Below are positions 33,093 through 42,752 of a stretch of 64,000 bases of DNA, one piece after another. Position 1 is the stretch's first letter. Every line of letters starts with the position of its first letter. The position numbers and the translations under genes are program-made. Below the pieces are notes generated by a model. It had not been told where the DNA came from and did not search any database. It worked only from the letters and a program-made list of their open reading frames with translations. Origin of the DNA: Pseudonocardia sp. ICBG1293 (GTDB taxonomy: Bacteria > Actinomycetota > Actinomycetes > Mycobacteriales > Pseudonocardiaceae); assembly GCF_020131355.1 (NCBI RefSeq), contig NZ_JAHLEL010000020.1, forward strand, positions 1 to 64,000, read 5' to 3'.

Positions 33093-34679
33093 CTAGGGGC
33101 GGGTCAGCGCTTCTCCGGCACCGTATCCGACGGACAGCGGGCCGGGATCGCCAGAGGCCGCGCCGGACGCCGTCGGCTCCGGGACGTCCTCCAGCAGGTG
33201 CTTGCCGAGCTGGGCCTCCTCCGGCAGCGGGATCGGGTACTCCCCGTCGAAGCAGGCGCAGCACAGTCGCGAGCGCGGCTGCTCGGAGGCGGCGACCATC
33301 TGCTCGACCGAGACGTAGCCGAGGCTGTCCGAGCCGATCGAGCGCCGGACGCCCTCGGTGTCGGCGCCGTTGGCGATCAGCTCGGCCCGGCTGGCGAAGT
33401 CGATGCCGTAGAAGCAGGGCCAGCGCACCGGCGGCGAGGCGATCCGGACGTGCACCTCGAGGGCGCCCGCCTCGCGCAGCATCCGCACCAGCGCGCGCTG
33501 GGTGTTGCCGCGGACGATCGAGTCGTCCACGACGACGAGCCGCTTGCCGCGGATGACGTTGCGCAGCGGGTTCAGCTTCAGCCGGATGCCGAGCTGGCGG
33601 ATGGTCTGGCTGGGCTGGATGAAGGTGCGCCCGACGTAGGCGTTCTTGACCAGTCCCTGGCCGTAGGGGATGCCGGAGCCCTGGGCGTAGCCGATCGCGG
33701 CCGGGGTACCGGACTCCGGGACCGGGATGACCAGGTCCGCCTCGACCGGGTGCTCCTCGGCGAGGCGGCGACCGATCTCCACGCGGGTGTCGTAGACCGA
33801 GCGGCCGGCGATGGTGGTGTCCGGGCGCGCGAGGTAGACGTACTCGAACACGCAGCCCTTGGGCTCCGGGGCGGCGAAGCGCTGGCTCCGGATCCCGTCG
33901 GCGTCGATCGCGATGAGCTCGCCCGGCTCGACCTCCCGGACGAACGAGGCGCCGACGATGTCCAGGGCCGCCGTCTCCGACGCGACGACCCAGCCCCGCT
34001 CCAGCCGGCCCAGCACCAGCGGGCGGACGCCCTGCGGGTCACGGGCGGCGTAGAGGGTGTTCTCGTCGGCGAAGGTCAGCGAGAACGCGCCGCGCAGCCG
34101 CGGCAGCAACCGCATCGCGGCCTCGTAGACGCCGAGGTCCGCGGCACCGGCCGCGAGCAGCTCGGTGAGCAGGTCGGAGTCGGTGGTGGCGCGCAGCCCG
34201 GACCGCCGGCGGTTCTCCAGCCGGGCGACGTCCTCGCGCAGCTGGGCGGTGTTCACCAGGTTGCCGTTGTGCCCCAGCGCCAGGCCGGAACCGGTGGCGG
34301 TGGTGCGGAACGTCGGCTGGGCGTTCTCCCAGGTCGTCGCCCCGGTCGTCGAGTAGCGGCAGTGGCCGACCGCGAGGTGCCCGCGCAACGAGGACAGGGT
34401 CTGCTCGTCGAACACCTGGCTCACCAGGCCCAGGTCCTTGAACACCACGGTGCGGCGGCCGTCGGAGACGGCGATGCCGGCGGCCTCCTGGCCGCGGTGC
34501 TGCAGCGCGTAGAGGCCGTAGTAGGTCATCTTCGCGACGTCCTCGCCGGGAGCCCAGACGCCGAACACGCCGCACTCCTCGCGGGGGCCGGACTCGTCGG
34601 GCTCGGGGGCGGGCGGGGCGACGGGGGTGAGGGAGAGGGTTCGTTCAGGGCTGACGTGCTCGTTCCGGACGGAACTCAA
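33093..34679 (-). CDS. purF: Amidophosphoribosyltransferase
   Basis: 528 residues from TTG 34679, chosen because GAGGAG lies 9 nt upstream and no ATG or GTG fits better. Nucleophile Cys36 (EECGVFGVWAP) implies removal of a 35-residue propeptide. It has glutaminase motifs (LAVGHCRYSTTG, GHNGNLVN), the PRPP site VVVDDSIVRGNT and the C-terminal CCACFDGEYPIPLP. It catalyses the first committed step of purine synthesis, PRPP plus glutamine to phosphoribosylamine. Confidence 0.96.
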   Translation of the reverse strand: MSSVRNEHVSPERTLSLTPVAPPAPEPDESGPREECGVFGVWAPGEDVAKMTYYGLYALQHRGQEAAGIAVSDGRRTVVFKDLGLVSQVFDEQTLSSLRGHLAVGHCRYSTTGATTWENAQPTFRTTATGSGLALGHNGNLVNTAQLREDVARLENRRRSGLRATTDSDLLTELLAAGAADLGVYEAAMRLLPRLRGAFSLTFADENTLYAARDPQGVRPLVLGRLERGWVVASETAALDIVGASFVREVEPGELIAIDADGIRSQRFAAPEPKGCVFEYVYLARPDTTIAGRSVYDTRVEIGRRLAEEHPVEADLVIPVPESGTPAAIGYAQGSGIPYGQGLVKNAYVGRTFIQPSQTIRQLGIRLKLNPLRNVIRGKRLVVVDDSIVRGNTQRALVRMLREAGALEVHVRIASPPVRWPCFYGIDFASRAELIANGADTEGVRRSIGSDSLGYVSVEQMVAASEQPRSRLCCACFDGEYPIPLPEEAQLGKHLLEDVPEPTASGAASGDPGPLSVGYGAGEALTRP

Positions 34680-34797
34680 CGCGGCGCTCCTCGGCTGGCG
34701 GCGTACCGGGACCAGGGGACGACTGTACGCCCCGAGATCACGTATCCCCAGGTACGGGGACGGGAGTCACGTCGGGACGCCCACCGCGCCCGACCGG

Positions 34798-35136
34798 TCA
34801 CGGCGTGCGCAGCGGGAGGAACGCGGCGATCTCCCCCGCTCGCGAGCCGGACGCCGAGACCCGACCGGCGGCGAGCGCGTCGTCCCAGCTCAGGCGGCCG
34901 ACGGCGAGCGCGATCCAGGTCCGCGGGTCGGCCTCGACGACGTTCGGCGGGGTGCCGCGGGTGTGCCGCGGGCCCTCGACGCACTGCACCGCGCCGAACG
35001 GCGGGACCCGCACCTCGACGCTGCGCCCGGGCGCGCGCCGTGCCAGCTCCTCCAGCGAGGCCTTCACGGCATCCTTGCGGATCGCCCGCTCCGGCTCGAC
35101 GCCGTCGTCGACCCAGGCCAGCAGGACGTCGGACAT
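34798..35136 (-). CDS. SCP2-like (sterol carrier family) protein
   Basis: 112 residues. The fold is suggested by RSVEVRVPPFGAVQCVEGPR, HTRGTPPNVVEADPRTWIAL and LSWDDALAAGRVSASGSRA, the usual C-terminal SCP2 pattern. It lies between purL and purF in actinobacteria (Rv0807 position). Its start overlaps the purL stop by one base (TGATG), so it is coupled to purL. The ligand is unknown and a direct role in purine synthesis has not been shown. Confidence 0.82.
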   Translation of the reverse strand: MSDVLLAWVDDGVEPERAIRKDAVKASLEELARRAPGRSVEVRVPPFGAVQCVEGPRHTRGTPPNVVEADPRTWIALAVGRLSWDDALAAGRVSASGSRAGEIAAFLPLRTP

Positions 35137-37442
35137 CAGACCGAGACGGCGCCGAACCGGGCCGGGAGCGTGCCCTCCCAGGCGGTCCGCAGCTCGTCGA
35201 GCTCCAGCACGCCGACGGCCTCGCCCAGGTCGAGCGTGTCGCCGCCGGTCTCACCGATCCGCAGCGCCGGCACGCCGGCCTCGGCGGCACGGGCCAGGAG
35301 GGCGTCGACACCGTCGGCGGGCACGGTGACCAGCACCCGCCCGGCGGACTCGGCGAACAGCGCGACGAAGGAGTCCTCGTGCACCCCGGCCAGGTCGACG
35401 CGAGCCCCCCGGCCCCCGGCGAGGGCCGCCTCGACCAGTCCCTGGGCCAGGCCGCCGTCGGACAGGTCGTGGCTGCCGGTCAGCGCCCGGTCGGCGGCCG
35501 CGGCGGCGAGCAGCTGCGCAAGCCGCCGTTCGTGCTCCAGGTCCACCGCGGGCGGCCGCCCGCCCAGGTGGCCGTGCACCTCGTGTGCCCACTCCGACCC
35601 GCCGAACTCGGCGGCGGTGCTGCCGAGCAGGACGACCGCGTCGCCGTCAGCGCCGGCGAATCCGGACCGGACCGCGGTGGTGACGTCGTCGATCACCCCG
35701 AGCACACCGACCACCGGGGTCGGCAGGATCGCCGTCGTCCCGGTCTGGTTGTAGAAGCTGACGTTGCCGCCGGTGACCGGGGTGCCCAGCACCGCGCAGC
35801 CGTCGGCCAGGCCCCGCACGGCCTGCTCGAACTGCCACATGACGTGCGGGTCCTCGGGTGAGCCGAAGTTCAGGCAGTCGGTGACGGCGAGCGGGACCGC
35901 ACCGGAGGTCGCGACGTTGCGGTAGGCCTCGGCCAGCGCCAGCTGCGCGCCGGTGTACGGGTCGAGCGCGACGAAGCGGGCGTTGCAGTCGGTGGCGACG
36001 GCGACCCCGCGACCGGTCGACTCGTCGACCTGCACGACCCCGGAGTCGGCGCCGTGCGCGGCGACGGTGTTGCCGCGGACGTAGCGGTCGTACTGGTCGG
36101 TGACCCAGGAGCGGGACGCGAGGTTCGGCGCGGCGGCCATCCGCAGGATCTCCGCACGCAGCTCGGACGGGGTCTCCGGGCGGGGCAGTGCCTCCGGCGA
36201 GTCCGCGTTCAGCGCGTCCTGCTTCGCGGCGTCGCGGGCGACCGGCCGCTCGTAGACCGGGCCCTCGTGGGCGACGGTGCGCGGCGGCACGTCGACGACG
36301 GTCTCGCCCTGGGAGGTGATCACCAGACGGTCGCCGTCGGTGACCTCGCCGATCACGGTGGCGATGGTGTCCCACTTGCGGCAGACGGCGAGGAAGGCCT
36401 CGACGTTCTCCGGGGTCACGACCGCGCACATCCGCTCCTGGGACTCCGAGGAGAGGATCTCGGCGGCGGTCATCCCGGTGGCCCGCAGCGGGACGGCGTC
36501 GAGGTCGACGTGCATGCCGCCGTCACCGGCGGAGGCGAGCTCGGAGGTCGCGCAGGACAGCCCGGCGCCGCCGAGGTCCTGGATGCCGACGACCAGCCCG
36601 GCCGCGAACAGCTCCAGGCAGCACTCGATGAGGACCTTCTCGGTGAACGGGTCACCGACCTGGACGCTCGGGAGCTTCTTGCGCCCGGTGCCACCGCTGG
36701 AGGAGTCGAAGGTCTCCGACGCCAGCACGGACACGCCGCCGATGCCGTCGAGACCGGTCGTCGCGCCGAACAGGATGATCTTGTTGCCGGTGCCGGAGGC
36801 GAACGCGAGGTGCAGGTCCTCGGTCTTCAGCGCTCCCACGCACAGGGCGTTGACCAGCGGGTTGCCGGCGTAGGACGGGTCGAAGACGACCTCGCCCGCG
36901 ACGTTCGGCAGCCCGAGACAGTTCCCGTAGCCGCCGACCCCGGCGACGATGCCGGGCAGGACCCGGCCGGTGTCGTCGGCGTCGAGCGGGCCGAACCGCA
37001 GCGGGTCGCCGACGGCGATCGGACGCGCACCCATCGCCATGATGTCGCGGACGATGCCGCCGACACCGGTCGCCGCGCCCTGGTAGGGCTCCACGTAGGA
37101 CGGGTGGTTGTGCGACTCGACCTTGAAGGTGACCGCCCAGCCGTCGCCGACGGACACGACGCCCGCGTTCTCGCCGATGCCGGCGAGCATCGTCGAGCGC
37201 ATCTGCTCGGTGGTGGTCTCCCCGAAGTAGCGCAGGTGGACCTTGGAGGACTTGTAGGAGCAGTGCTCGCTCCACATCACCGAGTACATCGCGAGCTCGG
37301 CGTCGGTGGGCCGACGGCCGAGGATCTCGCGGATGCGGGCGTACTCGTCGTCCTTGAGCCCCAGCTCCCGGAAGGGCTGCGGCTGCTCCGGAGTGGCCTC
37401 GGCGTGCTTGACGGAATCGACCGGCACCTGGGACTGCGTCAC
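35136..37442 (-). CDS. purL: Phosphoribosylformylglycinamidine synthase, large subunit (small PurL type)
   Basis: 768 residues from GTG 37442. The length fits the PurL that needs separate PurQ and PurS. Motifs: [60 protein letters not shown] and [20 protein letters not shown]. It makes FGAM from FGAR, ATP and glutamine-derived ammonia. It is separated from purQ upstream by a 26-bp perfect hairpin. Confidence 0.97.
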   Translation of the reverse strand: MTQSQVPVDSVKHAEATPEQPQPFRELGLKDDEYARIREILGRRPTDAELAMYSVMWSEHCSYKSSKVHLRYFGETTTEQMRSTMLAGIGENAGVVSVGDGWAVTFKVESHNHPSYVEPYQGAATGVGGIVRDIMAMGARPIAVGDPLRFGPLDADDTGRVLPGIVAGVGGYGNCLGLPNVAGEVVFDPSYAGNPLVNALCVGALKTEDLHLAFASGTGNKIILFGATTGLDGIGGVSVLASETFDSSSGGTGRKKLPSVQVGDPFTEKVLIECCLELFAAGLVVGIQDLGGAGLSCATSELASAGDGGMHVDLDAVPLRATGMTAAEILSSESQERMCAVVTPENVEAFLAVCRKWDTIATVIGEVTDGDRLVITSQGETVVDVPPRTVAHEGPVYERPVARDAAKQDALNADSPEALPRPETPSELRAEILRMAAAPNLASRSWVTDQYDRYVRGNTVAAHGADSGVVQVDESTGRGVAVATDCNARFVALDPYTGAQLALAEAYRNVATSGAVPLAVTDCLNFGSPEDPHVMWQFEQAVRGLADGCAVLGTPVTGGNVSFYNQTGTTAILPTPVVGVLGVIDDVTTAVRSGFAGADGDAVVLLGSTAAEFGGSEWAHEVHGHLGGRPPAVDLEHERRLAQLLAAAAADRALTGSHDLSDGGLAQGLVEAALAGGRGARVDLAGVHEDSFVALFAESAGRVLVTVPADGVDALLARAAEAGVPALRIGETGGDTLDLGEAVGVLELDELRTAWEGTLPARFGAVSV

Positions 37443-37534
37443 GGGGCCAGGGTAGACGGGCCGCCCCGGGCCGCGTCCCCGCACGGTGCCGGGGCCCACA
37501 GGCGGGGTTCCCCACAGCAGGTCACGGACCGGGG

Positions 37535-37590
37535 ACGACGCCCGGCCCGGCCGGCGGTCCGCGGGGACCGCCGGCCGGGCCGGGCGTCGT
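37535..37590. terminator. 26-bp perfect hairpin between purQ and purL
   Basis: Exact complementary arms (37535-37560 and 37565-37590) around a GCGG loop. It lies 8 nt after the purQ stop (minus strand) and 93 nt before the purL start. It should end or attenuate purSQ transcripts before purL. Confidence 0.7.
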
Positions 37591-37597
37591 GCGCGGG

Positions 37598-38272
37598 TCA
37601 GGCGGTGACCCGGGCGAGCACCGAGGTGAACAGGCCGAGACCGTCGGCCGACGGGCCGGTCAGCGCACTGGTCGCGTGCTCGGGGTGCGGCATGAGACCG
37701 ACGACGTTCCCGGCCGCGTTGGTGACGCCGGCGATGCCGCGGGTCGAGCCGTTCGGGGCGGGGTCGCGGTAGCGGAACACCACGCGTCCCTCGCCCTCGA
37801 GCTCGTCGAGGGTCGCGGCGTCGGCGACGTAGCGGCCCTCCTGCGACTTGAGCGGGATCAGCAGCTCGTCGCCCGCGGCGTAGTCACGGGTCCAGGCCGT
37901 GCCGGCGTTCTCCACCGTGAGCACCAGGTCACGGCACAGGAAGTGCATCCCGGCGTTCGCGACCAGGGCGCCCGGGAGCAGGTGCGCCTCGCAGAGGATC
38001 TGGAAGCCGTTGCAGATGCCGAGCACCGGCAGGCCGCGCCCGGCGCCCTGCACGACCTCGGTCATGATCGGCGCCAGGCTCGCGATCGCGCCGGCGCGCA
38101 GGTAGTCGCCGTAGGAGAACCCGCCCGGCACGACGACGGCGTCCACGCCCTGCAGGTCGTGGTCGCCGTGCCACAGCGGGACGGCCTCGGCACCGGCGCG
38201 GCGCACCGCGCGGGCGGCGTCGACGTCGTCCAGGGTCCCCGGGAAGGTGATCACACCGACGCGGGTGCTCAC
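37598..38272 (-). CDS. purQ: Phosphoribosylformylglycinamidine synthase, glutaminase subunit
   Basis: 224 residues. Class I glutamine amidotransferase: oxyanion region [18 protein letters not shown], nucleophile Cys in [13 protein letters not shown], and His/Glu in [10 protein letters not shown]. It supplies ammonia to PurL. It overlaps purS by 4 bases (ATGA-type), as is usual for the purSQ pair. Confidence 0.97.
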   Translation of the reverse strand: MSTRVGVITFPGTLDDVDAARAVRRAGAEAVPLWHGDHDLQGVDAVVVPGGFSYGDYLRAGAIASLAPIMTEVVQGAGRGLPVLGICNGFQILCEAHLLPGALVANAGMHFLCRDLVLTVENAGTAWTRDYAAGDELLIPLKSQEGRYVADAATLDELEGEGRVVFRYRDPAPNGSTRGIAGVTNAAGNVVGLMPHPEHATSALTGPSADGLGLFTSVLARVTA

Positions 38273-38502
38273 AGCCGGGTCACCGTCCAGTCCTCGATCA
38301 CCGGGTTCGCCAGCAGGGAGCCGGCGAGCCGGTGCAGGGTCTCGTCGTCGATGCCGTCCTCGACCTCGAGCTCGAAGTGCTTGCCCTGCCGCACCCCGCT
38401 CACGCCGGACACACCGATCCGGCCCAGCGCCCGGGTCACGGCCTGACCCTGCACGTCGAGGATCTCGGGCTTGGGCATCACGTCCACCACCACTCTGGCC
38501 AC
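38269..38502 (-). CDS. purS: Phosphoribosylformylglycinamidine synthase subunit PurS
   Basis: 77 residues: [19 protein letters not shown], then [15 protein letters not shown]. The small subunit bridges PurL and PurQ in the FGAM synthetase complex. It is first of the purSQ unit and divergent from the epimerase gene at 38563, so the 60-nt gap must hold both promoters. Confidence 0.96.
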   Translation of the reverse strand: MARVVVDVMPKPEILDVQGQAVTRALGRIGVSGVSGVRQGKHFELEVEDGIDDETLHRLAGSLLANPVIEDWTVTRL

Positions 38503-38562
38503 GGGGTCAGCCTACGGTGAACAGGGGCGACGGCTCGACGTGCGTGCCCTCACCATCGGTCC

Positions 38563-39567
38563 ATGCGGATCCTCGTCCTGGGTGGCACGGTCTTCCTCTC
38601 CCGCGCGGTCGCCGCGGCCGCGCTCGCCGCGGGTCACTCGGTGACCTGCGTGTCCCGTGGTGTCTCCGGCCCGCCGCCGGACGGCGCGGAGGCGGTCACG
38701 GCGGACCGGTCCCGGCCCGGGGCACTGGCCGCGGCGCTGCACGGGCGCACGTCCGACGCCGTCGTGGACGTCGCGACGATGTCGGCACCGTGGGTCCGCG
38801 ACGCCCTCGACGCGCTGCACGGCCGGTTCGGGCACTGGACCTTCGTCTCCTCGATCAACGCCTACGCCGATCCGTCGCTGCGCGGCGGGACCGTGACGCA
38901 GCCGACCCTGGCACCGCGGCACGACCAGCCCGACCAGGACCTCGCGAAGCGGGACCCGGACGCCTACGGCGGCGCGAAGGTCGCGAGCGAGCAGGCGGTG
39001 CGCGAGCAGGCGGGCGACCGGGCGCACGTGGTGCGCGGCGGGCTGATGTGCGGGCACGGCGACCTGTCCGACCGCTACGGCTACTGGGCGGACCGGTTCG
39101 CCCGCGGCGGCCGGGTGGTCGTCCCGGACGTGCCCGCCCAGCCGATGCAGCTCGTCGACGTCGACGACCTCGCCGCCTGGATCGTGGCCCGCGCCGCCGA
39201 CGGCACCACCGGCACCCACGACGGCGTGGGCCCGCGGTCCACCCTGGACCGGGTGCTCACCGGGACCGCCGAGGCCGTGGGCGCCGACGACCTGGAGCTC
39301 GTCCGGGTCCCGGAACGGACGCTGGCCGAGCAGGACGTGGCGTTCTGGGCCGGTCCGCGGTCACTGCCGCTGTGGCTGCCGGAGACCCTCTGGGGCATGG
39401 TCGACCGGGACGTCACCACGACCTCCGCCGCCGGTCCGGCGACCCGCCCGCTCGCCGACACCGCCCGCGCCGCGCTGGCGTGGGAGCGCGGGCTCGGCGC
39501 CGGCCGGGAGCGCCGGGCCGGACTCACCGACGCCGAGGAGCGGGCCGTGCTGCGGGCGCTCGGCTGA
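38563..39567 (+). CDS. NAD-dependent epimerase/reductase-like protein
   Basis: 334 residues, extended SDR-type Rossmann protein. The N-terminal nucleotide motif ILVLGGTVFLSRAVAAAALA is a variant GxxxxxS rather than GxxGxxG. FVSSINAYADPS and YGGAKVASEQAV give a possible SDR Y-x(3)-K (YGGAK). The substrate is not predictable. Relatives are annotated as sugar-nucleotide epimerases or reductases. It may be followed by the metallo-hydrolase gene in one transcript (41-nt gap). Confidence 0.75.
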   Translation: MRILVLGGTVFLSRAVAAAALAAGHSVTCVSRGVSGPPPDGAEAVTADRSRPGALAAALHGRTSDAVVDVATMSAPWVRDALDALHGRFGHWTFVSSINAYADPSLRGGTVTQPTLAPRHDQPDQDLAKRDPDAYGGAKVASEQAVREQAGDRAHVVRGGLMCGHGDLSDRYGYWADRFARGGRVVVPDVPAQPMQLVDVDDLAAWIVARAADGTTGTHDGVGPRSTLDRVLTGTAEAVGADDLELVRVPERTLAEQDVAFWAGPRSLPLWLPETLWGMVDRDVTTTSAAGPATRPLADTARAALAWERGLGAGRERRAGLTDAEERAVLRALG

Positions 39568-39608
39568 GCCGGGACGCCCGCCACCCCCCGACCGGGCATG
39601 CTGGTCCC

Positions 39609-40241
39609 ATGCACCTGACGCACTACGGCCACGCCTGCGTCCTGGTCGACACCGGGTCGGCCCGGCTCCTGTTCGACCCGGGCGCGTTCTCGACCGGCTT
39701 CGAGACCCTGGACGGTCTGGACGCGATCCTGGTCACCCATCAGCACTTCGACCACGTCGACGCCGACGCGCTGCGCACGCTGCTGCGCGCCAACCCCGAC
39801 GCCGCCCTGGTCACCGACGGCCAGACCGCCGATCAGCTCGACGGCATCGACGCCCGCACCGCCGCCCCGGGCGACGTACTGACGCTCGGTGGCGCCGAGG
39901 TGACCGTCGTCGGCTCCGGGGACCATGCCCAGATCCACCCGGACGTCCCGCTGGTGGCGAACAACGGCTACCTCGTCGACGGCGCGATGCTGCACCCCGG
40001 CGACGCCTACGTGCCCCCGGGGGTCGCCGAGCTCGCGACGCTGCTGTTCCCCACCGGCGCCCCCTGGCTGAAGGTCTCCGAGGCCGTGGACTACCTGCGC
40101 TCGGTCGCCCCGCGGACGGTGGTCCCGATCCACGAGGGCACCCTCGCCGACCCGGCCCTGCACTACCGGTTCTTCGACAACCTGGGTCCCGACGCCACCA
40201 CCCTCCTGGTCCCGGACCGGGAGACGGCGGTCGAGGTCTGA
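39609..40241 (+). CDS. Metallo-beta-lactamase-fold hydrolase (UlaG-like)
   Basis: 210 residues from ATG 39609. MHLTHYGHACVLVDTG and the metal motif THQHFDHVDAD (HxHxDH) identify the MBL fold. Further ligands lie in GSGDHAQIH and VVPIHEGTL. Related to UlaG-like metal-dependent hydrolases. The substrate is unknown. The stop overlaps the start of the next gene (TGATG), indicating coupling to the VOC protein. Confidence 0.85.
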   Translation: MHLTHYGHACVLVDTGSARLLFDPGAFSTGFETLDGLDAILVTHQHFDHVDADALRTLLRANPDAALVTDGQTADQLDGIDARTAAPGDVLTLGGAEVTVVGSGDHAQIHPDVPLVANNGYLVDGAMLHPGDAYVPPGVAELATLLFPTGAPWLKVSEAVDYLRSVAPRTVVPIHEGTLADPALHYRFFDNLGPDATTLLVPDRETAVEV

Positions 40242-40612
40242 TGGCGCTGCAGTGGGAGCAGGTCGTCGTCGACGCCCGGGACCCGGTCCGGCTCGGCCGC
40301 TGGTGGGCCGAGGCCCTGGACTGGACGGTGGTGAACGCCTCGGCGTCGGAGTTCGAGATCCAGCCGGCCGAGGACGTCACCCCCGGGCTGATCTTCGTCC
40401 CGGTCGCGGAGGGCAAGCGGACCAAGAACCGTCTGCACATCGACCTGCGACCCGACGGGGTGCGTGACTCCGAGGTCGCCCGGCTGCTGATGCTGGGCGC
40501 CACCCGGGTGGACGTGGGCCAGCGCCGGGCACCGGCCGACGAGGTCTCCTGGACGGTGCTCACCGACCCCGAGGGCAACGAGTTCTGCGTGCTCGGCGAG
40601 CGGCGGCACTGA
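40241..40612 (+). CDS. VOC (glyoxalase/bleomycin resistance) superfamily protein
   Basis: 123 residues: WEQVVVDARDPVRLGRWWAE, KNRLHIDLRPDGV and WTVLTDPEGNEFCVL, a glyoxalase-like domain widespread in actinobacteria. The metal or ligand site is not defined. Translationally coupled to the hydrolase gene upstream. Confidence 0.85.
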   Translation: MALQWEQVVVDARDPVRLGRWWAEALDWTVVNASASEFEIQPAEDVTPGLIFVPVAEGKRTKNRLHIDLRPDGVRDSEVARLLMLGATRVDVGQRRAPADEVSWTVLTDPEGNEFCVLGERRH

Positions 40613-40631
40613 CGTCCGTCCACAGGTGGCT

Positions 40632-40670
40632 CCGGTTGTCCACAGGCGAACACACACTGTGGACAACCGG
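40632..40670. promoter_or_regulatory. Inverted pair of DnaA-box-like sequences
   Basis: TTGTCCACA (40636-40644) and its inverse TGTGGACAA (40658-40666) lie within perfect 14-nt arms, CCGGTTGTCCACAG and CTGTGGACAACCGG. TTGTCCACA is the high-GC actinobacterial DnaA box. The site is between two convergent genes, so it may equally act as a transcription terminator. Confidence 0.5.
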
Positions 40671-40689
40671 GCCGGTCGCCGGGGAGCTC

Positions 40690-41448
40690 CTAGGCGGCCG
40701 GGGCCGCGGCGGGGAACAGCGTGCGGTGCACGGCGCCGACGGAGCCCGCCGCGCGCACGGCGTCGACGGCGTCCAGCGCGATCGCGACCCGGTGCTCGCG
40801 GCGCAGGTCCTTGGCCCGCAGTGCGAGCCGGACGAGCCCACCGCGCTCGGCGGTCCGCAGGGCCTGCTGCTCCAGTGCCCGCCCGCGCCGGCGCTCCCCC
40901 GCGCGCCGCTCCCCCCGCCAGGGCTCGGACGCGCGGAAGGTCAGGACCCGCGAGCGCAGCACCGGACCACCGGTCGCGCGGACGGTCGTCTCGTCGGCGC
41001 AGAGGCCGAACCCGAGGTCGGCGAGCGCGTCGCGGGTGCCGTCGGAGGCGACCCAGCCGGGCGGGGCGAACCCCCCGGTCGACAGCCCGGTCGCGAGCAG
41101 GATCCGCCGGGCGCCGGTCAGCCGCAGGCCGGCCTCGTGCCGGGGCAGCGCACCGAACTCGGTGCGGCGCCCGATCCGCGGCACGGAGCCGTTCTGCCAG
41201 GCCCCGACCGGGTCACCGGTGTGGTCGAAGCCGTGCAGCAGCAGGTCGTCCCCGGCGCGCACGCGGCCGGCGATCCAGCGGACGAGGTCGTCGCCACGGC
41301 GCAGCGGACCGTCGGGCCCCTTGGGCTGCACCAGGTGGGTCAGCGGCACGCCCCGCCGGTCGAGCTCCGCGGCGAACGCGGCGGCGCGGGCGCGGTCGGC
41401 GTCGTCGGCGTCGGTCAGGCCGGACAACGACACCAGCAGCGTGCTCAT
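40690..41448 (-). CDS. DUF2334 (polysaccharide-deacetylase-like) protein
   Basis: 252 residues. MSTLLVSLSGLTDADDADRA at the start, LLLHGFDHTGD (metal-site His/Asp), ALPRHEAGLRL and PPGWVASDGTRDAL place it in DUF2334, a deacetylase-fold family. It is likely a carbohydrate esterase-type hydrolase. The substrate is unknown. Confidence 0.85.
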   Translation of the reverse strand: MSTLLVSLSGLTDADDADRARAAAFAAELDRRGVPLTHLVQPKGPDGPLRRGDDLVRWIAGRVRAGDDLLLHGFDHTGDPVGAWQNGSVPRIGRRTEFGALPRHEAGLRLTGARRILLATGLSTGGFAPPGWVASDGTRDALADLGFGLCADETTVRATGGPVLRSRVLTFRASEPWRGERRAGERRRGRALEQQALRTAERGGLVRLALRAKDLRREHRVAIALDAVDAVRAAGSVGAVHRTLFPAAAPAA

Positions 41449-41523
41449 GCCGCCATCCGACCCGACCGAGGTGAACCCCGCGTGGAGTCGCCGGATCGCG
41501 CGGACGACGATCGCCGGGCGTTC

Positions 41524-42246
41524 TCAGCGGGCGGTGAACCCGCCGTCCACCCGCAGCTCGGCGCCGTTGACCATCGCGGCCTCGGCCGAGGCCAGGTACA
41601 CCACGGCCGCGGCGATCTCCGGCGGCTCGGCGAACCGCCGCGCCGGGATCTCGGCGCGGTGCGCCTCCCCGGCCGGGTTGTCCCACGCCGCGCGGCCCAG
41701 GTCGGTGAGCACCACCGTCGGCGACACCGCGTTCACCGTCACCCCGTGCGGGCCCCACTCGACGGCCAGGGTGCGGGTGAGCCCGTTGATCCCGGCCTTG
41801 GACGCGCAGTAGGCGGCGTGCTGCTCCAGCCCGCTGCTCGCCGCCTGCGAGGCGAGGTTGACGATCCGCCCGTACCCGCGCTCCACCATGACCCGGCCCG
41901 CGGCCCGCGCCATCAGCCAGGACCCGGTGAGGTTGACGTCCAGGGTGCGGCGCCAGTCCTCGACCGACAGCTCCAGGGCGGGGGCCAGCAGCGCGATCCC
42001 GGCCGAGTTGACCAGCACGTCGACCCGGCCGTGCCGGGCGAGGACCTCCTCGACACAGGCCGCCGCGGCGTCGGGGTCCGCGACGTCGACGACGTGCGCC
42101 GACGCGCAGACCTCCGGGACGCCGGCGGTGCGCAGGTCCGCGGCCGCGACCACCGCGCCCTGCCCGGCGAGTGCCCGGGCCACCTCGGCGCCGATCCCGG
42201 ACGCGGCCCCGGTGACCAGGGCGACCGAACCGGTGAGGTCGAACAT
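41524..42246 (-). CDS. Short-chain dehydrogenase, probable polyol (D-threitol-type) dehydrogenase
   Basis: 240 residues, classical SDR: ALVTGAASGIGAEVARALAG (cofactor), VNSAGIALLAP, the catalytic Tyr/Lys in YCASKAGINGL and the C-terminal VNGAELRVDGGFTAR. It is the last gene of the polyol operon, and its start overlaps the isomerase stop. Known M. smegmatis D-threitol dehydrogenase is an SDR paired with a DAK-type kinase and RpiB-type isomerase, which fits this context. The substrate is inferred. Confidence 0.82.
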   Translation of the reverse strand: MFDLTGSVALVTGAASGIGAEVARALAGQGAVVAAADLRTAGVPEVCASAHVVDVADPDAAAACVEEVLARHGRVDVLVNSAGIALLAPALELSVEDWRRTLDVNLTGSWLMARAAGRVMVERGYGRIVNLASQAASSGLEQHAAYCASKAGINGLTRTLAVEWGPHGVTVNAVSPTVVLTDLGRAAWDNPAGEAHRAEIPARRFAEPPEIAAAVVYLASAEAAMVNGAELRVDGGFTAR

Positions 42247-42752
42247 CAGCAGTCCGTCCCGACGGTCTCCGCCTCGGCGAGGCGCTCGCCGTCGCGCCGG
42301 TCGTAGGAGTCGAGCGCGGCGACCTTCTCCGCCGACGCGCTGCCGGGGTCGAACCGGTGGTCCAGCCAGCCGGCGACCAGCGTGCGGGCCAGCTCGATCC
42401 CGACCACGCGCTGGCCCATGCACAGCACCTGCGCGTTGTTGGACTTCACCGAGCGCTCGACGGAGAACGGGTCGTGCGCGGTGACCGCGCGGATGCCGGG
42501 CACCTTGTTCGCCGAGATGGCCACGCCGAGCCCGGTGCCGCAGATCAGCAGGGCACGGTCGGCCCCGCCGTCGGCGACCGTGCGGGCGGCGGCGACGCCG
42601 ATGTGCGGGTAGGCGGTGTGCCCGTCCGCGGCGACGCCGACGTCGATCACCTCGGCGACGCGGTCGTCGGCCTCCAGGTCGGCCTTGAGGGTCTCCTTGT
42701 AGTCGTAGCCGGCGTCGTCGGCGCCCACCACGATGCGCAGCTTCTCGCTCAC
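42246..42752 (-). CDS. RpiB/LacAB-family sugar-phosphate isomerase, probable D-erythrulose-4-phosphate isomerase
   Basis: 168 residues from GTG 42752. [39 protein letters not shown] (the usual catalytic Cys loop) and [20 protein letters not shown] mark RpiB/LacAB isomerases. Next to a DhaK/DhaL-type kinase and polyol dehydrogenases it is more likely a tetrulose-phosphate isomerase (DerI-type) than ribose-5-phosphate isomerase. Overlaps the kinase gene by 4 bases. Confidence 0.85.
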   Translation of the reverse strand: MSEKLRIVVGADDAGYDYKETLKADLEADDRVAEVIDVGVAADGHTAYPHIGVAAARTVADGGADRALLICGTGLGVAISANKVPGIRAVTAHDPFSVERSVKSNNAQVLCMGQRVVGIELARTLVAGWLDHRFDPGSASAEKVAALDSYDRRDGERLAEAETVGTDC

